The notes: a model not told the origin generated them from the letters alone. Counted from the first letter of the stretch, positions 1 through 8,992 are shown. The stretch: 64,000 nt of DNA from Zoogloeaceae bacterium (GCA_024235595.1 JACKMC010000013.1:39764-103763); one strand, 5' to 3'. A program made the numbers and translations.

Positions 1-5
1 CTCCC

Positions 6-1139
6 ATGTCCAAGCCCAATATCTGCATCCTCGGCGCCGGTTTTGCGGCCCTCACTGCGGTCCGGGAGCTTCGCAAGCGCTCAGCCGACGTGCGCATCAC
101 CCTGATCGCCCCGCGCCCCGAGTTCATCTACCTGCCGAGCCTGATCTGGATTCCGACCGGGCTGCGCAAGGGCGATGACCTGCGCGTAGCGCTCGAGCCC
201 TTCTTCTCGCGCCATGCGGTGGACTATGTGCGGGCGAGCGTCACCGGCGTAAGCGACGGCGGACGGCGGGTCCACACCGACTCAGGCGAGTACCGCAACG
301 ATGCCCTGCTGATCGCCTCGGGCGGGCGTTTCATCAAGAAGCTGCCCGGCATCGAGCACGCGATCACCCTGTGCGAAGGCATTCCCGCCGCCGAGCGCAT
401 TCGCGAGCGCATCCTGGCAATGGATCGCGGTCGCATCGCACTCGGCTTCGGCGGCAATCCGAACGAGCCCTCGGCAATGCGCGGCGGTCCGATGTTCGAG
501 CTGCTGTTCGGACTGGAACGCTGGCTGCGGCGCCAGAAGCGTCGCGACAGGATCGAACTCACGTTTTTCAATGCCGCGGCAGAACCCGGCCGGCGGCTGG
601 GCGAAGGGGCGGTCAAATCGCTGCTCGCCGAGATGGGCCGCCGGCGGATCGACACACATCTGGGCCACAAGCCGCTTCGCTTCTCCGAATCGGGAGTGGA
701 CACCGATGCCGGTCACATCGAGGCCGACCTGATTCTCTTCATGCCCGGCCTCACCGGCCCCGCATGGCTTGGCGACAGTGAATTGCCGGCTTCGCCCGGC
801 GGCTTCGTAAAGGCGGACGAGCACTGCTCGGTCGAGGCCTGCGAGCGGGTCTTCGTTGCCGGCGACGCGGGCAGCTACCCCGGCCCCGACTGGCTCCCGA
901 AGCAGGCCCACATGGCGGATCTGCAGGCCCGTGCGGCGGCGCAGAACCTGCTCGCCACGCTCGCCGGCCAGGCGCCGCGCGCGACCCCCAAGCCCGAACT
1001 CATCTGCATCGTCGACAGCTACGACGCCGGCATGCTCGTCTACCGCAGTCCGCGGCGCAGCTTCATGCTGCCGTCGAGCCGCGTGCTGCATTGGTCGAAG
1101 CGCTATTTCGAGTCGCATTACCTCAAGGCCATCCGATGA
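6..1139 (+). CDS. SQR-like FAD/NAD(P)-dependent oxidoreductase
   Basis: A 377-residue flavoprotein of the pyridine-nucleotide-disulfide oxidoreductase superfamily. The N-terminus carries the dinucleotide-binding GxGxxA pattern (ILGAGFAALTAVREL, residues 8-22). A second FAD contact, VFVAGDAGSYPG, lies near residue 285. The family (sulfide:quinone oxidoreductase, flavocytochrome c sulfide dehydrogenase, type II NADH dehydrogenase) passes electrons from sulfide or NADH to quinone at the inner membrane. Cysteines are seen at residue 123, in EHCSVEAC and in LICIVD, so a sulfide or persulfide substrate is possible, but I cannot align them with the catalytic SQR cysteines. The start lies five bases into the window, so upstream context is unseen. 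The peroxiredoxin downstream would fit a sulfur or redox stress role (inference). Confidence 0.8.
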   Translation: MSKPNICILGAGFAALTAVRELRKRSADVRITLIAPRPEFIYLPSLIWIPTGLRKGDDLRVALEPFFSRHAVDYVRASVTGVSDGGRRVHTDSGEYRNDALLIASGGRFIKKLPGIEHAITLCEGIPAAERIRERILAMDRGRIALGFGGNPNEPSAMRGGPMFELLFGLERWLRRQKRRDRIELTFFNAAAEPGRRLGEGAVKSLLAEMGRRRIDTHLGHKPLRFSESGVDTDAGHIEADLILFMPGLTGPAWLGDSELPASPGGFVKADEHCSVEACERVFVAGDAGSYPGPDWLPKQAHMADLQARAAAQNLLATLAGQAPRATPKPELICIVDSYDAGMLVYRSPRRSFMLPSSRVLHWSKRYFESHYLKAIR

Positions 1140-1264
1140 CCCGCAGATCTGGCCAGGGCTGCCGAGCGAAACCTCGCTGCGACCTGCTTCACGGTGCTGC
1201 GATCGGGCTTCGGCCGCGCCGGCAAGCATCGCCATGGCCTATGCAGGCGATAGGAAGAATCAAC

Positions 1265-1293
1265 TTCATTATAAATTAGCATTTGCTTATATT
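1265..1293 (+). promoter_or_regulatory. Candidate sigma-70 promoter of the peroxiredoxin gene
   Basis: An A+T-rich island stands out in GC-rich DNA. A -35-like TTCATT (1265-1270) is followed after 17 bp by a -10-like TATATT (1288-1293), putting transcription start near 1300 and leaving about 30 nt before the peroxiredoxin ATG. The small inverted repeat AGCA-TT-TGCT lies in the spacer and could bind a regulator. Read from sequence only. Confidence 0.4.
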
Positions 1294-1330
1294 GATTTCA
1301 CCGCAGATCAACGAAGCAAGGAGTAACAAC

Positions 1331-1981
1331 ATGGACAATAACCAGCAGCAATGCCCATCCTTCCCGCGGATCAATGAACCCGCCCCCGCCTTCAAGGCCG
1401 AGACGACGTTCGGACCTCGCAGCCTCGAGGACTATCGTGGCAAGTGGCTCATCCTGTTCTCGCACCCCGCCGACTTCACGCCGGTGTGCACCACCGAGTT
1501 CATGGGCTTCGCACGCGCAGCGGACACCTTCCGCAGCATGAACTGCGAATTGCTCGGTCTGTCGATCGACAGCCTGTTCTCACATCTGGCCTGGACCCGC
1601 AGCATCAAGCAGAACTTCGGCGTAGAGATCACTTTCCCGATCATCGAAGACCTGAAGATGGAGGTCGCCAGGGCCTACGGGATGATTCATCCGGGAGCGG
1701 GTGACACCTCTGCGGTGCGTGCAACCTTCTTCATCGACCCCGAAGGAAAGCTGCGCGCGATGGTCTACTACCCGATGAGCAACGGCCGCTCGATCGACGA
1801 GTTCGTACGTCTCCTGCAGGCGCTGCAGACCAGCGATGCCAACGGCGTGGCCACGCCAGAGAACTGGAAACCGGGAGAGGCGGTGATCGTCCCGCCGCCG
1901 AAGACCGCCGAAGCCGCCGAGAAACGCGCATCGGAAGGCTACGACTACGTCGATTGGTATTTCTCGAAGAAGACCCTGTAA
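1331..1981 (+). CDS. Peroxiredoxin (AhpC/TSA, Prx6-like class)
   Basis: A 216-residue thiol peroxidase that reduces H2O2 and organic peroxides in the cytoplasm. The peroxidatic cysteine is Cys53 in the signature HPADFTPVCTTE; the thioredoxin-fold core covers residues 15-160. The long C-terminal arm (about residues 165-216, ending DYVDWYFSKKTL) is typical of the Prx6/archaeal-type subgroup rather than short AhpC. The ATG at 1331 is chosen over an in-frame upstream start at 1283 because a good ribosome site, AAGGAG (1318-1323), sits seven bases before it. It has its own promoter-like A+T-rich leader and is followed by a strong hairpin, so it is probably monocistronic. Confidence 0.93.
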   Translation: MDNNQQQCPSFPRINEPAPAFKAETTFGPRSLEDYRGKWLILFSHPADFTPVCTTEFMGFARAADTFRSMNCELLGLSIDSLFSHLAWTRSIKQNFGVEITFPIIEDLKMEVARAYGMIHPGAGDTSAVRATFFIDPEGKLRAMVYYPMSNGRSIDEFVRLLQALQTSDANGVATPENWKPGEAVIVPPPKTAEAAEKRASEGYDYVDWYFSKKTL

Positions 1982-1991
1982 GCAGCAGCAT

Positions 1992-2024
1992 GCGGCCGCG
2001 ATCCGGTGAAAGGATCGCGGCCGC
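1992..2024 (+). terminator. Perfect 13-bp hairpin after the peroxiredoxin gene
   Basis: GCGGCCGCGATCC (1992-2004) pairs exactly with 2012-2024 around a 7-nt loop, 11 bases after the peroxiredoxin stop. There is no clear T-run, so it could act as an intrinsic terminator or as a 3' stabiliser. Confidence 0.6.
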
Positions 2025-2083
2025 GCTTCAGTCAACGCATCGGGATCCTCCACCTAAGAACATCACCTCCGGCCGAAGCACAC

Positions 2084-3079
2084 ATGAGCAGCGCAAACCC
2101 CACCGACCACACCGCCACCCCGGCCCTGCAGGCTAGCCGGCTGGCACACTTCCCGATCTCGCTGTTCTCCATCGTGATGGGGACCGCGGGGCTCGCGATT
2201 GGCTGGCAGAAAGCCGCACATTTGCTGGGCTGGCCCAACGCCGTCGGGCTTGCTCTCACGCTGCTCGCGAGCGTCGTCTTCGCCATCACCGCGATCTTCT
2301 ATGCAGCCAAGCTCGCGCGCCATCCCGAGGCGGTCGCGGCAGAGCGCCTGCATCCGGTGCGGATGAACTTCTTCCCCACCTTCTCGATCGGCATCCTGCT
2401 GCTGGCAATCGCCTGGAGTGGCCCCGCGCCGGCCGCGGCAGGCTGGCTGTGGGCCGCCGGCGCAGCCGTTCATCTGGCCTTCACCTTGATGACGATGAGC
2501 AGCTGGATCCATCACACCCATTTCGAAGTCCATCATCTCAACCCCGCCTGGTTCATTCCGGTGGTCGGCAACATCATCGTTCCGGTGGTCGGGGTGCGCT
2601 ACGCTCCGGTCGAGATCTCGTGGTTTTTCTTCAGCATCGGCCTGGTGTTCTGGATGATCCTGTTCACCGTGGTGATGTACCGCCTGTTCTTCCACGCACC
2701 GCTCGCGCTGCGTCTCACGCCGACCCTGTTCATCCTGCTGGCACCTCCGTCGGTGGGCTTCATCGCCTACAGCAACCTGGTCGGCGGGCTCGATGCCTTC
2801 GGCCACATCCTTTACCACACGGCCCTGTTTCTGGCGCTGCTGCTCGCAAGCAACGCGCTGCGCTTCTTTCGCATCCCGTTCTTCGCCTCGGCGTGGGCCT
2901 ATTCCTTCCCGCTGGCGGCGCTGAGCATTGCCACGCTTCGCATGGCGGAGCTGGGCGGCAGCCCCTTCTTCGGCGTGCTGGGCGGCGCGCTTCTGGTGCT
3001 CACCAGCGGCGTCATCGCGCTCCTCGCCGCGCGCACCGTCAAGGCCATTGCGGCGGGCGAGATCTGCAAACCCGAATGA
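2084..3079 (+). CDS. TDT/SLAC1 (TehA-like) membrane channel or transporter
   Basis: A 331-residue integral membrane protein with about ten hydrophobic segments, from residue ~20 (FPISLFSIVMGTAGLAIGW) to the C-terminus. The opening FPISLFSIVMGTAGL matches the start of tellurite-resistance/dicarboxylate transporter (TDT) family proteins such as TehA and SLAC1, which conduct anions or export sulfite or dicarboxylate through a five-hairpin pore. HHTHFEVHHLNPAWFIPVVGNI in the middle is also typical of the family. The start is ATG 2084; a longer reading from 2006 would begin inside the upstream hairpin. No strong Shine-Dalgarno is visible. The substrate cannot be told from sequence; sulfite would fit the SQR-like gene upstream (inference). 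Confidence 0.85.
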   Translation: MSSANPTDHTATPALQASRLAHFPISLFSIVMGTAGLAIGWQKAAHLLGWPNAVGLALTLLASVVFAITAIFYAAKLARHPEAVAAERLHPVRMNFFPTFSIGILLLAIAWSGPAPAAAGWLWAAGAAVHLAFTLMTMSSWIHHTHFEVHHLNPAWFIPVVGNIIVPVVGVRYAPVEISWFFFSIGLVFWMILFTVVMYRLFFHAPLALRLTPTLFILLAPPSVGFIAYSNLVGGLDAFGHILYHTALFLALLLASNALRFFRIPFFASAWAYSFPLAALSIATLRMAELGGSPFFGVLGGALLVLTSGVIALLAARTVKAIAAGEICKPE

Positions 3080-3153
3080 CTCGGCGTGGCGCGCTGGCAG
3101 TCGAAGCGCGCTTCGCACATACTCGCAGGCAATCATCCCAGAGGAGCCTGCAA

Positions 3154-3849
3154 GTGACCGAAACCAGTTCGCTCGCCATTCCCGCGTTCGCTGCGCCCAC
3201 ACTGCCGGTCGCGGACGGCAATACGCAATTCCCGGTACGTCGCGTCTTCTGCGTTGGGCGCAACTACGCGGCACACGCCCGCGAGATGGGCGCCGACCCG
3301 CAGGCCGAGCCGCCCTTCTTCTTCATGAAGCCGGCCACCGCGGTACAACACCACGGCCGTATCGCCTACCCGACCCGCACCGAGGACTATCACCACGAGG
3401 TCGAGCTGGTCGTCGCACTGTCGAACGGCGGACGCGACATCCCGGTGGTGGCGGCGCTCGACAGGGTCTTCGGTTACGGCGTCGGGCTCGACCTGACCCG
3501 TCGCGACGTTCAGGCCGCGCTCAAGAAGTCGGGAAAATCCTGGGAGATGGGCAAGTGCGCAGACCAGTCCGCCCCGGTCTCGGCGATCACTCCGGTGGCG
3601 ACATGCGGACATCCAGCGAGTGGTGCAATCCGCCTCACGGTGAACGACAGGATCGTGCAGCAGGGTGACCTCGCGGACATGATCCTGGATGTGCCGCACA
3701 TCATCGCCGAGCTATCCACCTGGTTCGAACTCATGCCCGGCGACCTGCTCTTCACCGGCACCCCGGAAGGCGTGGGACCGCTCCAAAGGGGCGATCACCT
3801 GCTCGCCGAAGTATCCGGCCTCGCAAGGCTCGAGCTGGAGCTGGTGTAG
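3154..3849 (+). CDS. Fumarylacetoacetate hydrolase family protein
   Basis: A 231-residue FAA-hydrolase fold enzyme. The start is GTG 3154, preceded by GAGGAG (3141-3146). Family marks are the metal-binding HHEVELVVAL near residue 90, VFGYGVGLDLTRRDVQ, GKSWEMGKCADQSAP and GDLLFTGTPEGVGPL near the C-terminus. Such short single-domain members hydrolyse C-C bonds of fumarylpyruvate or acylpyruvates, or decarboxylate oxaloacetate, with a Mg2+ cofactor. No aromatic pathway genes lie next to it, so the substrate is open. The 75-bp gap from the preceding channel gene has no hairpin and co-transcription is possible. Confidence 0.88.
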   Translation: MTETSSLAIPAFAAPTLPVADGNTQFPVRRVFCVGRNYAAHAREMGADPQAEPPFFFMKPATAVQHHGRIAYPTRTEDYHHEVELVVALSNGGRDIPVVAALDRVFGYGVGLDLTRRDVQAALKKSGKSWEMGKCADQSAPVSAITPVATCGHPASGAIRLTVNDRIVQQGDLADMILDVPHIIAELSTWFELMPGDLLFTGTPEGVGPLQRGDHLLAEVSGLARLELELV

Positions 3850-3991
3850 CCCGGCGCGGCGGGCGGGCCGTCGCGCATTGCATCACCTGCCTGCATCGCT
3901 CCTTGCGGCCGGGAATTTCTTCGTCTAGCCTGATTGCATAAGGCTTTCTGGCCTGCCACCCTTTCCGACCACGGGATCGAGGCAATGACAG

Positions 3992-5650
3992 GTGACGCAT
4001 AGGTTCGATAACCGGGCGGCTGGCGCCTGGCGGTGGCGCAAGCGGCTTTGCAGGTCGCTCCTTCGCGCCACCGTCGTGTTCATGATCGGCGCCACGGTCC
4101 TGAACGTCACCGGACTCGACAAGATGTTCGGCGAGTGGTCGCAGATCATCGCCGGCCACCTGCTCAAGGACACCTACGGCAAGAAGGCCCAGAAGGACAC
4201 TGTCGTGGTGCTCTTCAGCGAGGAAGATCTCAGGCGGCTCGAGACCTACTTTCCGGTTCCCTACGCGGTCCATGGCGATGTCCTGAACGCCATTTCGCTG
4301 TATTCGCCGCGCGCGGTATTCATCGACTTCGCCTTTGGCGACGAAGCGCGGCCAGACGATTCGCGGCCCGAGCTGCTCGCCGGAGTCGATGCGCTCACCT
4401 GTCGGGGCGCAGCGGCGGATTGCCATCCAGTCGACGTTTTCCTTGCGGTGGTAGGCCGCGGGTGCCCGCCCGCGGAGCAGACACCGGAATGCGGCCAGCC
4501 GCAGCGCAATCGCTGGGGCCTGCTGGCCGAACTCGACGAGCGCCTGTGCATCGCGCCGGACGGCGACCCCGGGTATTGTCGTGGCAGGGGGCCGGTCCCG
4601 GTGAACGTGAACATCCTGCCGCCGGACGCCGAGGAAGGCGTGCTCAACTATCACGCCTACGGCTCCGACGGCGCCGACGGCGCCACCTGCTCCGCACGGG
4701 GCTGCGACGTGAAACCACCGCTGTCGCCCGCCTTCGCCCTTGCGGGTGTCTGGACGCCCGCCGTCTCACCCATCGAGATCGTGTGGATCGACAGGCCGCC
4801 AGCCCCAAGCAGGGCGGATGACATGTGCCGGCCACGGCCGCTGCTCGAGCTCCTGTCGAAGGGCAAGGCGAGCGTAATCGCCCGTTGCCCCTACACCGAC
4901 TTTCTCCATGTCAGCCAGCTTCTCGAGGATTCAAAAGGCGAACTGTCGCCGCGTCTGCAAGGCAAGCGGGTGATCTACGGCGCCGATTTCAGGCTCGCCG
5001 GCGACCGCCTCCCGGTCGCCCTCTATGGTGAGCTCCCGGGGGCATTCGTCCATGCCATGGCCCTCGACAACCTGCTGACCTTCGGCGATGGGGCAAAGCG
5101 CCCGGCACCGAAGAACGACTGGCCGCTGGTCGCGATGGCGCTTTTCGTGGGTTTCGTGCCGCGATCGCCGCTTCGCCAGGTAAATATCCTGGATCGCTGG
5201 CGTGTCATGCGCTTGGTCCTGTTCGTCATCGTGCTCGCAAGCCTGCCGGCCCTGTTCTGGCTGGCAAGCACCCCGCAAGCGCCGGTCGCCCTCATCTGCA
5301 TGGCGCTTGCCTATCTATTGATTCGCAGCTTCTTCGAACCCCTGATGCTTGTCATCGGTGTGACCAGTCTGGGCGCCGCCTGGGTGTCATATTGCCTGTT
5401 GAACTTCGGCCCGGTGAACATCATCTCGATGATCGCGATGTTCGAACTCGCCCGCCTCGCTCAGGCGGTGATCGACGACTGGCATGCAAAAGCCTCTGCG
5501 CTCGACGCCGACCTCGCCCTGGACGAAGTGCCCCGCTGGGTTCGCGGCTTCGTCAATCTGCTGCACCGCATCCTGAACACCCTCGACTCGAAAGGAGACT
5601 TCGAATGCAAACAACCGGTGTCGGAAAGATCCTCACAGTGCTCGCCCTGA
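3992..5650 (+). CDS. CHASE2-domain membrane protein without an output domain
   Basis: A 552-residue protein: an N-terminal membrane helix (residues ~25-45), a large extracytoplasmic CHASE2-type domain (~50-370, with TVVVLFSEEDL and YSPRAVFIDFAFGD), then three or four membrane helices (~385-490) and a short cytoplasmic tail. CHASE2 domains normally sense signals for an attached cyclase, kinase or GGDEF domain. Here nothing recognisable follows, so the output must be another protein. The start is GTG 3992 with GAGG nine bases upstream; a start at ATG 4082 would cut into the first helix. Its 3' end overlaps the next gene by 46 nt, so the three genes 3992-7493 form an operon. The domain call comes from pattern reading only. 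Confidence 0.75.
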   Translation: MTHRFDNRAAGAWRWRKRLCRSLLRATVVFMIGATVLNVTGLDKMFGEWSQIIAGHLLKDTYGKKAQKDTVVVLFSEEDLRRLETYFPVPYAVHGDVLNAISLYSPRAVFIDFAFGDEARPDDSRPELLAGVDALTCRGAAADCHPVDVFLAVVGRGCPPAEQTPECGQPQRNRWGLLAELDERLCIAPDGDPGYCRGRGPVPVNVNILPPDAEEGVLNYHAYGSDGADGATCSARGCDVKPPLSPAFALAGVWTPAVSPIEIVWIDRPPAPSRADDMCRPRPLLELLSKGKASVIARCPYTDFLHVSQLLEDSKGELSPRLQGKRVIYGADFRLAGDRLPVALYGELPGAFVHAMALDNLLTFGDGAKRPAPKNDWPLVAMALFVGFVPRSPLRQVNILDRWRVMRLVLFVIVLASLPALFWLASTPQAPVALICMALAYLLIRSFFEPLMLVIGVTSLGAAWVSYCLLNFGPVNIISMIAMFELARLAQAVIDDWHAKASALDADLALDEVPRWVRGFVNLLHRILNTLDSKGDFECKQPVSERSSQCSP

Positions 5651-5985
5651 GCTTGCCCGGTGTCGGTGTCGGCGCGGCATGGGCAACCGAAGTCATCCAC
5701 ATCAAGACGCCCGCCATCAAGCTCTACGAGAGCAGCGCCTCCGGCGCGAGCTTCCGCTCCATCAGCAGGCAGGATGCCGAGACATCCCTGCCCTGGCCGG
5801 TGAAGGCCGGCCCGCAAAAGGGCATGCTCCAGGTCGTGGTCGGCGGACAGCCGGTCTGGGTCAAGATATTCGCGATCAGGACGGACACCCCCGTCAGCTC
5901 GAAGGTCACCGCAACCCCCCTGGCGCCCGGCGCTCGCGACCACATCGGGGGTGTCACCCGCGCCATCAAGGAGCCAAGCCGATGA
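5605..5985 (+). CDS. Small exported protein, middle gene of the CHASE2 operon
   Basis: A 126-residue protein with a signal peptide (MQTTGVGKILTVLALSLPGV... cleaved after GAAWA, ~residue 26) and a compact mature part (TEVIHIKTPAIKLYE...VVVGGQPVWVKIFAIRT) that may be a small SH3-like or beta-rich domain. Start ATG 5605 has AAAGGAG (5591-5597) seven bases upstream and lies inside the 3' end of the CHASE2 gene; its stop overlaps the ATG of the M48 gene (ATGA). A periplasmic product between a membrane sensor and a lipoprotein protease suggests a shared envelope function. I do not recognise the family. Confidence 0.8.
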   Translation: MQTTGVGKILTVLALSLPGVGVGAAWATEVIHIKTPAIKLYESSASGASFRSISRQDAETSLPWPVKAGPQKGMLQVVVGGQPVWVKIFAIRTDTPVSSKVTATPLAPGARDHIGGVTRAIKEPSR

Positions 5986-7493
5986 AATCGACCACCGTAT
6001 TGCTTGCGCCCCTGTGCGCCCTGCTGCTCAATGCCTGCGTCACCACCCAGGGCGCTGGCCCGGGCGCAAAGGATGAAGGCGCCACCAGCATTGCAAGCGT
6101 CTTTGCGCCGGTGACGAAGCTCTTCTCCACGCCCGGCAGCGACGCCCCGCTCTACGAACAGTTGGCCCAGGGTAGCTACCAGCCCTCGGAGATGGCGATT
6201 GGTGTCGACAAGGATCTCGCACAGCGACGTGGTCGCGGGCTTGGCTACGTGCGCCAGCGCGAACTCGAGGCGAAGCTCGCCGACATCCACCAGCGGATCC
6301 TCAAGGCCAGTGGCATCGACGGCGTGCCGGGAGAAGTCATGATTCTCGCCAATCCCGCGCCTGAAGCCCTGTCCACGCCCGATGGCAACATCTATATCGC
6401 GATGCAATGGCTGCGCTCGGTGGACAGCGAGGATGAACTGGCCGCGATTATCGCGCACGAAACCTCGCATGTGCTGTTGCACCACCACAGCTCCGACATG
6501 GTCAACCACATGCAGAAGCGGCTCGAGACCCTGCAGCAGACCGGAATCGCGGTAAAGAACCAGATCGAGAAGGTAGACGTCGCATCGAAATCCGACACCA
6601 AGTCGATGCGCCGGACGATCCTCGCCACCGAGCTGACGCAGAAGCTGGTGCTGCCCGTCTGGAGTCGGCGCCAGGAAACCGAGGCCGACCTGCTGGGCCT
6701 CGACCTGCTCATCAAGGCGGGTTACTCGCCGCTGGCGATGTCCTCGATGCTCGAGAAACTCGACGCCTGGGAGAAGGCCAACACCGAACAGGACGAGGCC
6801 TTCCAGCGCCGCATCAGCGAGCTCGCCATGCAGGACCTCGCCCAGGCACTGAAGCTGGTTTTCTCGCGTGCCGTGGCGGATTTCGCGAGCAACCACCCGC
6901 CCACCGACGCACGTCTCGAAGACCTCGCCCAATACCACCAGAAACATTACGAGTCGATCGAGATCACCGACGCCGACCCCGGGGCATGGGCGCGCTTCAC
7001 CGCACGTCGATCGGTCGCCGACATGATTTCGAGCTATACCAGTGCATTCGAAGCCTACGACCTGATTCGCAGGAGCGAAGCCGCCGAAGCGATGAACAAG
7101 GCACGACGCGCTGTGAGCGGCGAGGCCCGGCGCCACGCCTATCCGAACTGGGTGGCCTCGAAGGCCTCGTCGCTGCTTGGCCGCAAGGCGGACGCCGCGC
7201 GCTATCTCAAGGTCGCGCTCGCCTCGCCCGAACCATCGGCACAGCTCTATTACGACATCATCGATGTGTACGAGTCGCAAAGGCAATACCAGAACGCGGT
7301 GTTCTGGATCGACAAGGCCGAATCACGCTTCGACGATGCGCCCGAATGGATCGTCGAACGAATCCGCCTCTATCGCAAGATGGGCAAGAAGAAGGAAGTA
7401 GCGCAGCTGTTGATCGAATGCGGAATCGATTCCCCGCAAATAAAGCGGGACTGCGACCAGGCCGCGCAGGACGAAAAACCGAGCGGCGCCTGA
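5982..7493 (+). CDS. M48-family zinc metalloprotease lipoprotein
   Basis: A 503-residue lipoprotein: signal sequence with lipobox LLNAC (Cys19), an M48 peptidase domain with HETSH (His159, Glu160, His163) and the later zinc-ligand segment RRQETEADLLGLDLL, then a C-terminal region of helical, TPR-like repeats (~residues 345-490). This is the architecture of periplasmic, membrane-anchored M48 proteases such as BepA/LoiP, which degrade misassembled outer-membrane proteins. ATG 5982 overlaps the stop of the preceding gene by four bases, implying translational coupling. The operon link to a CHASE2 sensor is unusual for this family and suggests control of the protease by an envelope signal (inference). 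Confidence 0.88.
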   Translation: MKSTTVLLAPLCALLLNACVTTQGAGPGAKDEGATSIASVFAPVTKLFSTPGSDAPLYEQLAQGSYQPSEMAIGVDKDLAQRRGRGLGYVRQRELEAKLADIHQRILKASGIDGVPGEVMILANPAPEALSTPDGNIYIAMQWLRSVDSEDELAAIIAHETSHVLLHHHSSDMVNHMQKRLETLQQTGIAVKNQIEKVDVASKSDTKSMRRTILATELTQKLVLPVWSRRQETEADLLGLDLLIKAGYSPLAMSSMLEKLDAWEKANTEQDEAFQRRISELAMQDLAQALKLVFSRAVADFASNHPPTDARLEDLAQYHQKHYESIEITDADPGAWARFTARRSVADMISSYTSAFEAYDLIRRSEAAEAMNKARRAVSGEARRHAYPNWVASKASSLLGRKADAARYLKVALASPEPSAQLYYDIIDVYESQRQYQNAVFWIDKAESRFDDAPEWIVERIRLYRKMGKKKEVAQLLIECGIDSPQIKRDCDQAAQDEKPSGA

Positions 7494-7532
7494 TACGTCG
7501 CGCCGTTTCCCGCTCACCTCACAAATGGGAAA

Positions 7533-7565
7533 CCGGCCTTGCCCCAAGTTGTGGAGCAAGGCCGG
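7533..7565 (-). terminator. Hairpin downstream of tRNA-Leu
   Basis: A perfect 10-bp inverted repeat, CCGGCCTTGC (7533-7542) with GCAAGGCCGG (7556-7565), loop 13 nt. On the minus strand it is followed by GGTTTCCC, so it can end the tRNA transcript; on the plus strand it lies 40 bases after the M48 gene, so it may work both ways. Confidence 0.6.
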
Positions 7566-7587
7566 CAGAGGGTCTTGCGCTGATTGT

Positions 7588-7672
7588 TGGTGCCCAGAAA
7601 GGGACTCGAACCCCCACGCCTCTCGGCGCCAGAACCTAAATCTGGTGCGTCTACCAATTCCGCCATCTGGGC
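7588..7672 (-). tRNA. tRNA-Leu (anticodon UAG)
   Basis: An 85-nt class II tRNA on the minus strand, with the 3' CCA encoded (TGG at 7588-7590). The acceptor GCCCAGA pairs with TCTGGGC; the D-arm is GGCGGAATTGGTAGACGC. The anticodon stem CCAGA/TCTGG encloses loop TTTAGGT, giving anticodon TAG (plus-strand CTA 7636-7638). There is a variable arm (CGCCGAGAGGCG) and a T-arm GGGGGTTCGAGTCCC. It reads CUN leucine codons. The gene stands alone between the M48 gene and the dehydrogenase operon. Confidence 0.97.
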
Positions 7673-7903
7673 CCGCCGGCGCCGCGCACCGGAGAGGTCG
7701 CGATTATACACGCCGGCCCGGTTTGGGACAGCCATCGGGCGGCCCCAATCCGGGCCCGGTAGCCGGGCCCGTCCCTCCGCGTTGCGGCCCTCCCTCTGAA
7801 CCTCCACCCGCCACATGCGGTCGATACAAGCAATCGGCCCGCTTTCAAGCGTATCGACGCCGACGGGCGGTCGACTAGACTGAAACGAAAAAGAGGGGGA
7901 GCC

Positions 7904-8992
7904 ATGACAAGCGTCAGTCAGTTCCAGGTCGACTTCACGCGTTTCCTCGACCCGCAGGGTGAAGCGCTCGCACCGCTGCCCGATTTTGCGCAGGATCCGG
8001 CAGTGCTGCTGCCGCTCTACCGCGCAATGCACCTGACCCGCATCTTCGACAGCAAGGCCATCGCCCTGCAGCGCACCGGCAAGCTCGGTACCTTCGCCTC
8101 GGCGCTCGGGCAGGAGGCGGTCGGCGTCGGCGTCGCCAGCGCGATGGCCGGGGAAGATGTGCTGGTGCCCTCCTACCGTGACCACGGTGCGCAGTTCCTG
8201 CGCGGCGTGAAGATGGAGGAGGTGCTGCTTTACTGGGGCGGCGACGAGAGCGGCAGCAACTACGCGGGCCCGCGCAGCGATTTTCCGGTCTGCGTGCCGA
8301 TCGCCACCCAGGTCTGTCATGCAGCCGGTGCCGCCTATGCGTTCAAGTTGCGCGAGGAAGCGCGGGTTGCGGTGTGCTTCCTCGGTGACGGTGCCACATC
8401 GAAAGGCGATTTCTACGAAGGCCTGAATTTTGCCGCGGCCTGGCAGGCGCCGATGGTGGTGATCATCAACAACAACCAGTGGGCCATCTCGGTGCCGCGC
8501 GAGCGCCAGACGGCCGCCCGCACCCTGGCGCAGAAGGCGATCGCCGCAGGCATCGAAGGCGTGCAGGTGGACGGCAACGACATCGTGGCGGTGCGCCACG
8601 CGGCACAGCAGGCGCTCGACAAGGCGCGCGACGGCGGCGGGCCGGCGGTGATCGAGGCGATCAGCTACCGCCTCGGCGACCACACCACCGCCGACGACGC
8701 GACGCGCTACCGCGATGCCGAAGCGGTGGAAAAACAATGGGCCTTCGAGCCCATCCTGCGCTTGCGCAACTACCTGCTGCGGCTCGAGGCCTGGGACGCC
8801 AAGCGCGAGGAGCAACTGGTCAAGGAATGCACCGAGGCGGTCAACGCCGCGGTCGAGGCCTATCTCGCGACCCCGCCACCGCCCGTCACGGCAATGTTCG
8901 ACCAGCTCTTCGCGACGCTCCCGCCCGCCATGCAGGCCCAGCTCGACACGGCGCTGCGCTTCGAGAACAAGCAAGGAGGCGGACATGGCTGA
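7904..8992 (+). CDS. 2-oxoacid dehydrogenase E1 component, alpha subunit
   Basis: A 362-residue thiamine-diphosphate enzyme subunit of the PDH/BCKDH/acetoin dehydrogenase family. The TPP-binding motif begins GDGATSKGD (161-169) and ends in INNN (188-191); the phosphorylation-loop equivalent SYRLGDHTTADDATRYRD is near residue 255. With E1 beta it decarboxylates a 2-oxoacid and passes the acyl group to the lipoyl arm of E2. A purine-rich site, GAGGGGGAG, precedes the ATG. It is first of three overlapping genes. Substrate (pyruvate versus branched-chain oxoacid) is not certain; the alpha/beta heterodimer plus small E2 argues against the homodimeric AceE type of PDH. Confidence 0.92.
   Translation: MTSVSQFQVDFTRFLDPQGEALAPLPDFAQDPAVLLPLYRAMHLTRIFDSKAIALQRTGKLGTFASALGQEAVGVGVASAMAGEDVLVPSYRDHGAQFLRGVKMEEVLLYWGGDESGSNYAGPRSDFPVCVPIATQVCHAAGAAYAFKLREEARVAVCFLGDGATSKGDFYEGLNFAAAWQAPMVVIINNNQWAISVPRERQTAARTLAQKAIAAGIEGVQVDGNDIVAVRHAAQQALDKARDGGGPAVIEAISYRLGDHTTADDATRYRDAEAVEKQWAFEPILRLRNYLLRLEAWDAKREEQLVKECTEAVNAAVEAYLATPPPPVTAMFDQLFATLPPAMQAQLDTALRFENKQGGGHG

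Noticed and set aside
5724..7286. A 520-codon minus-strand frame opposite the M48 gene
   Set aside because: Mirror of the M48 coding frame; no ribosome site or motif.
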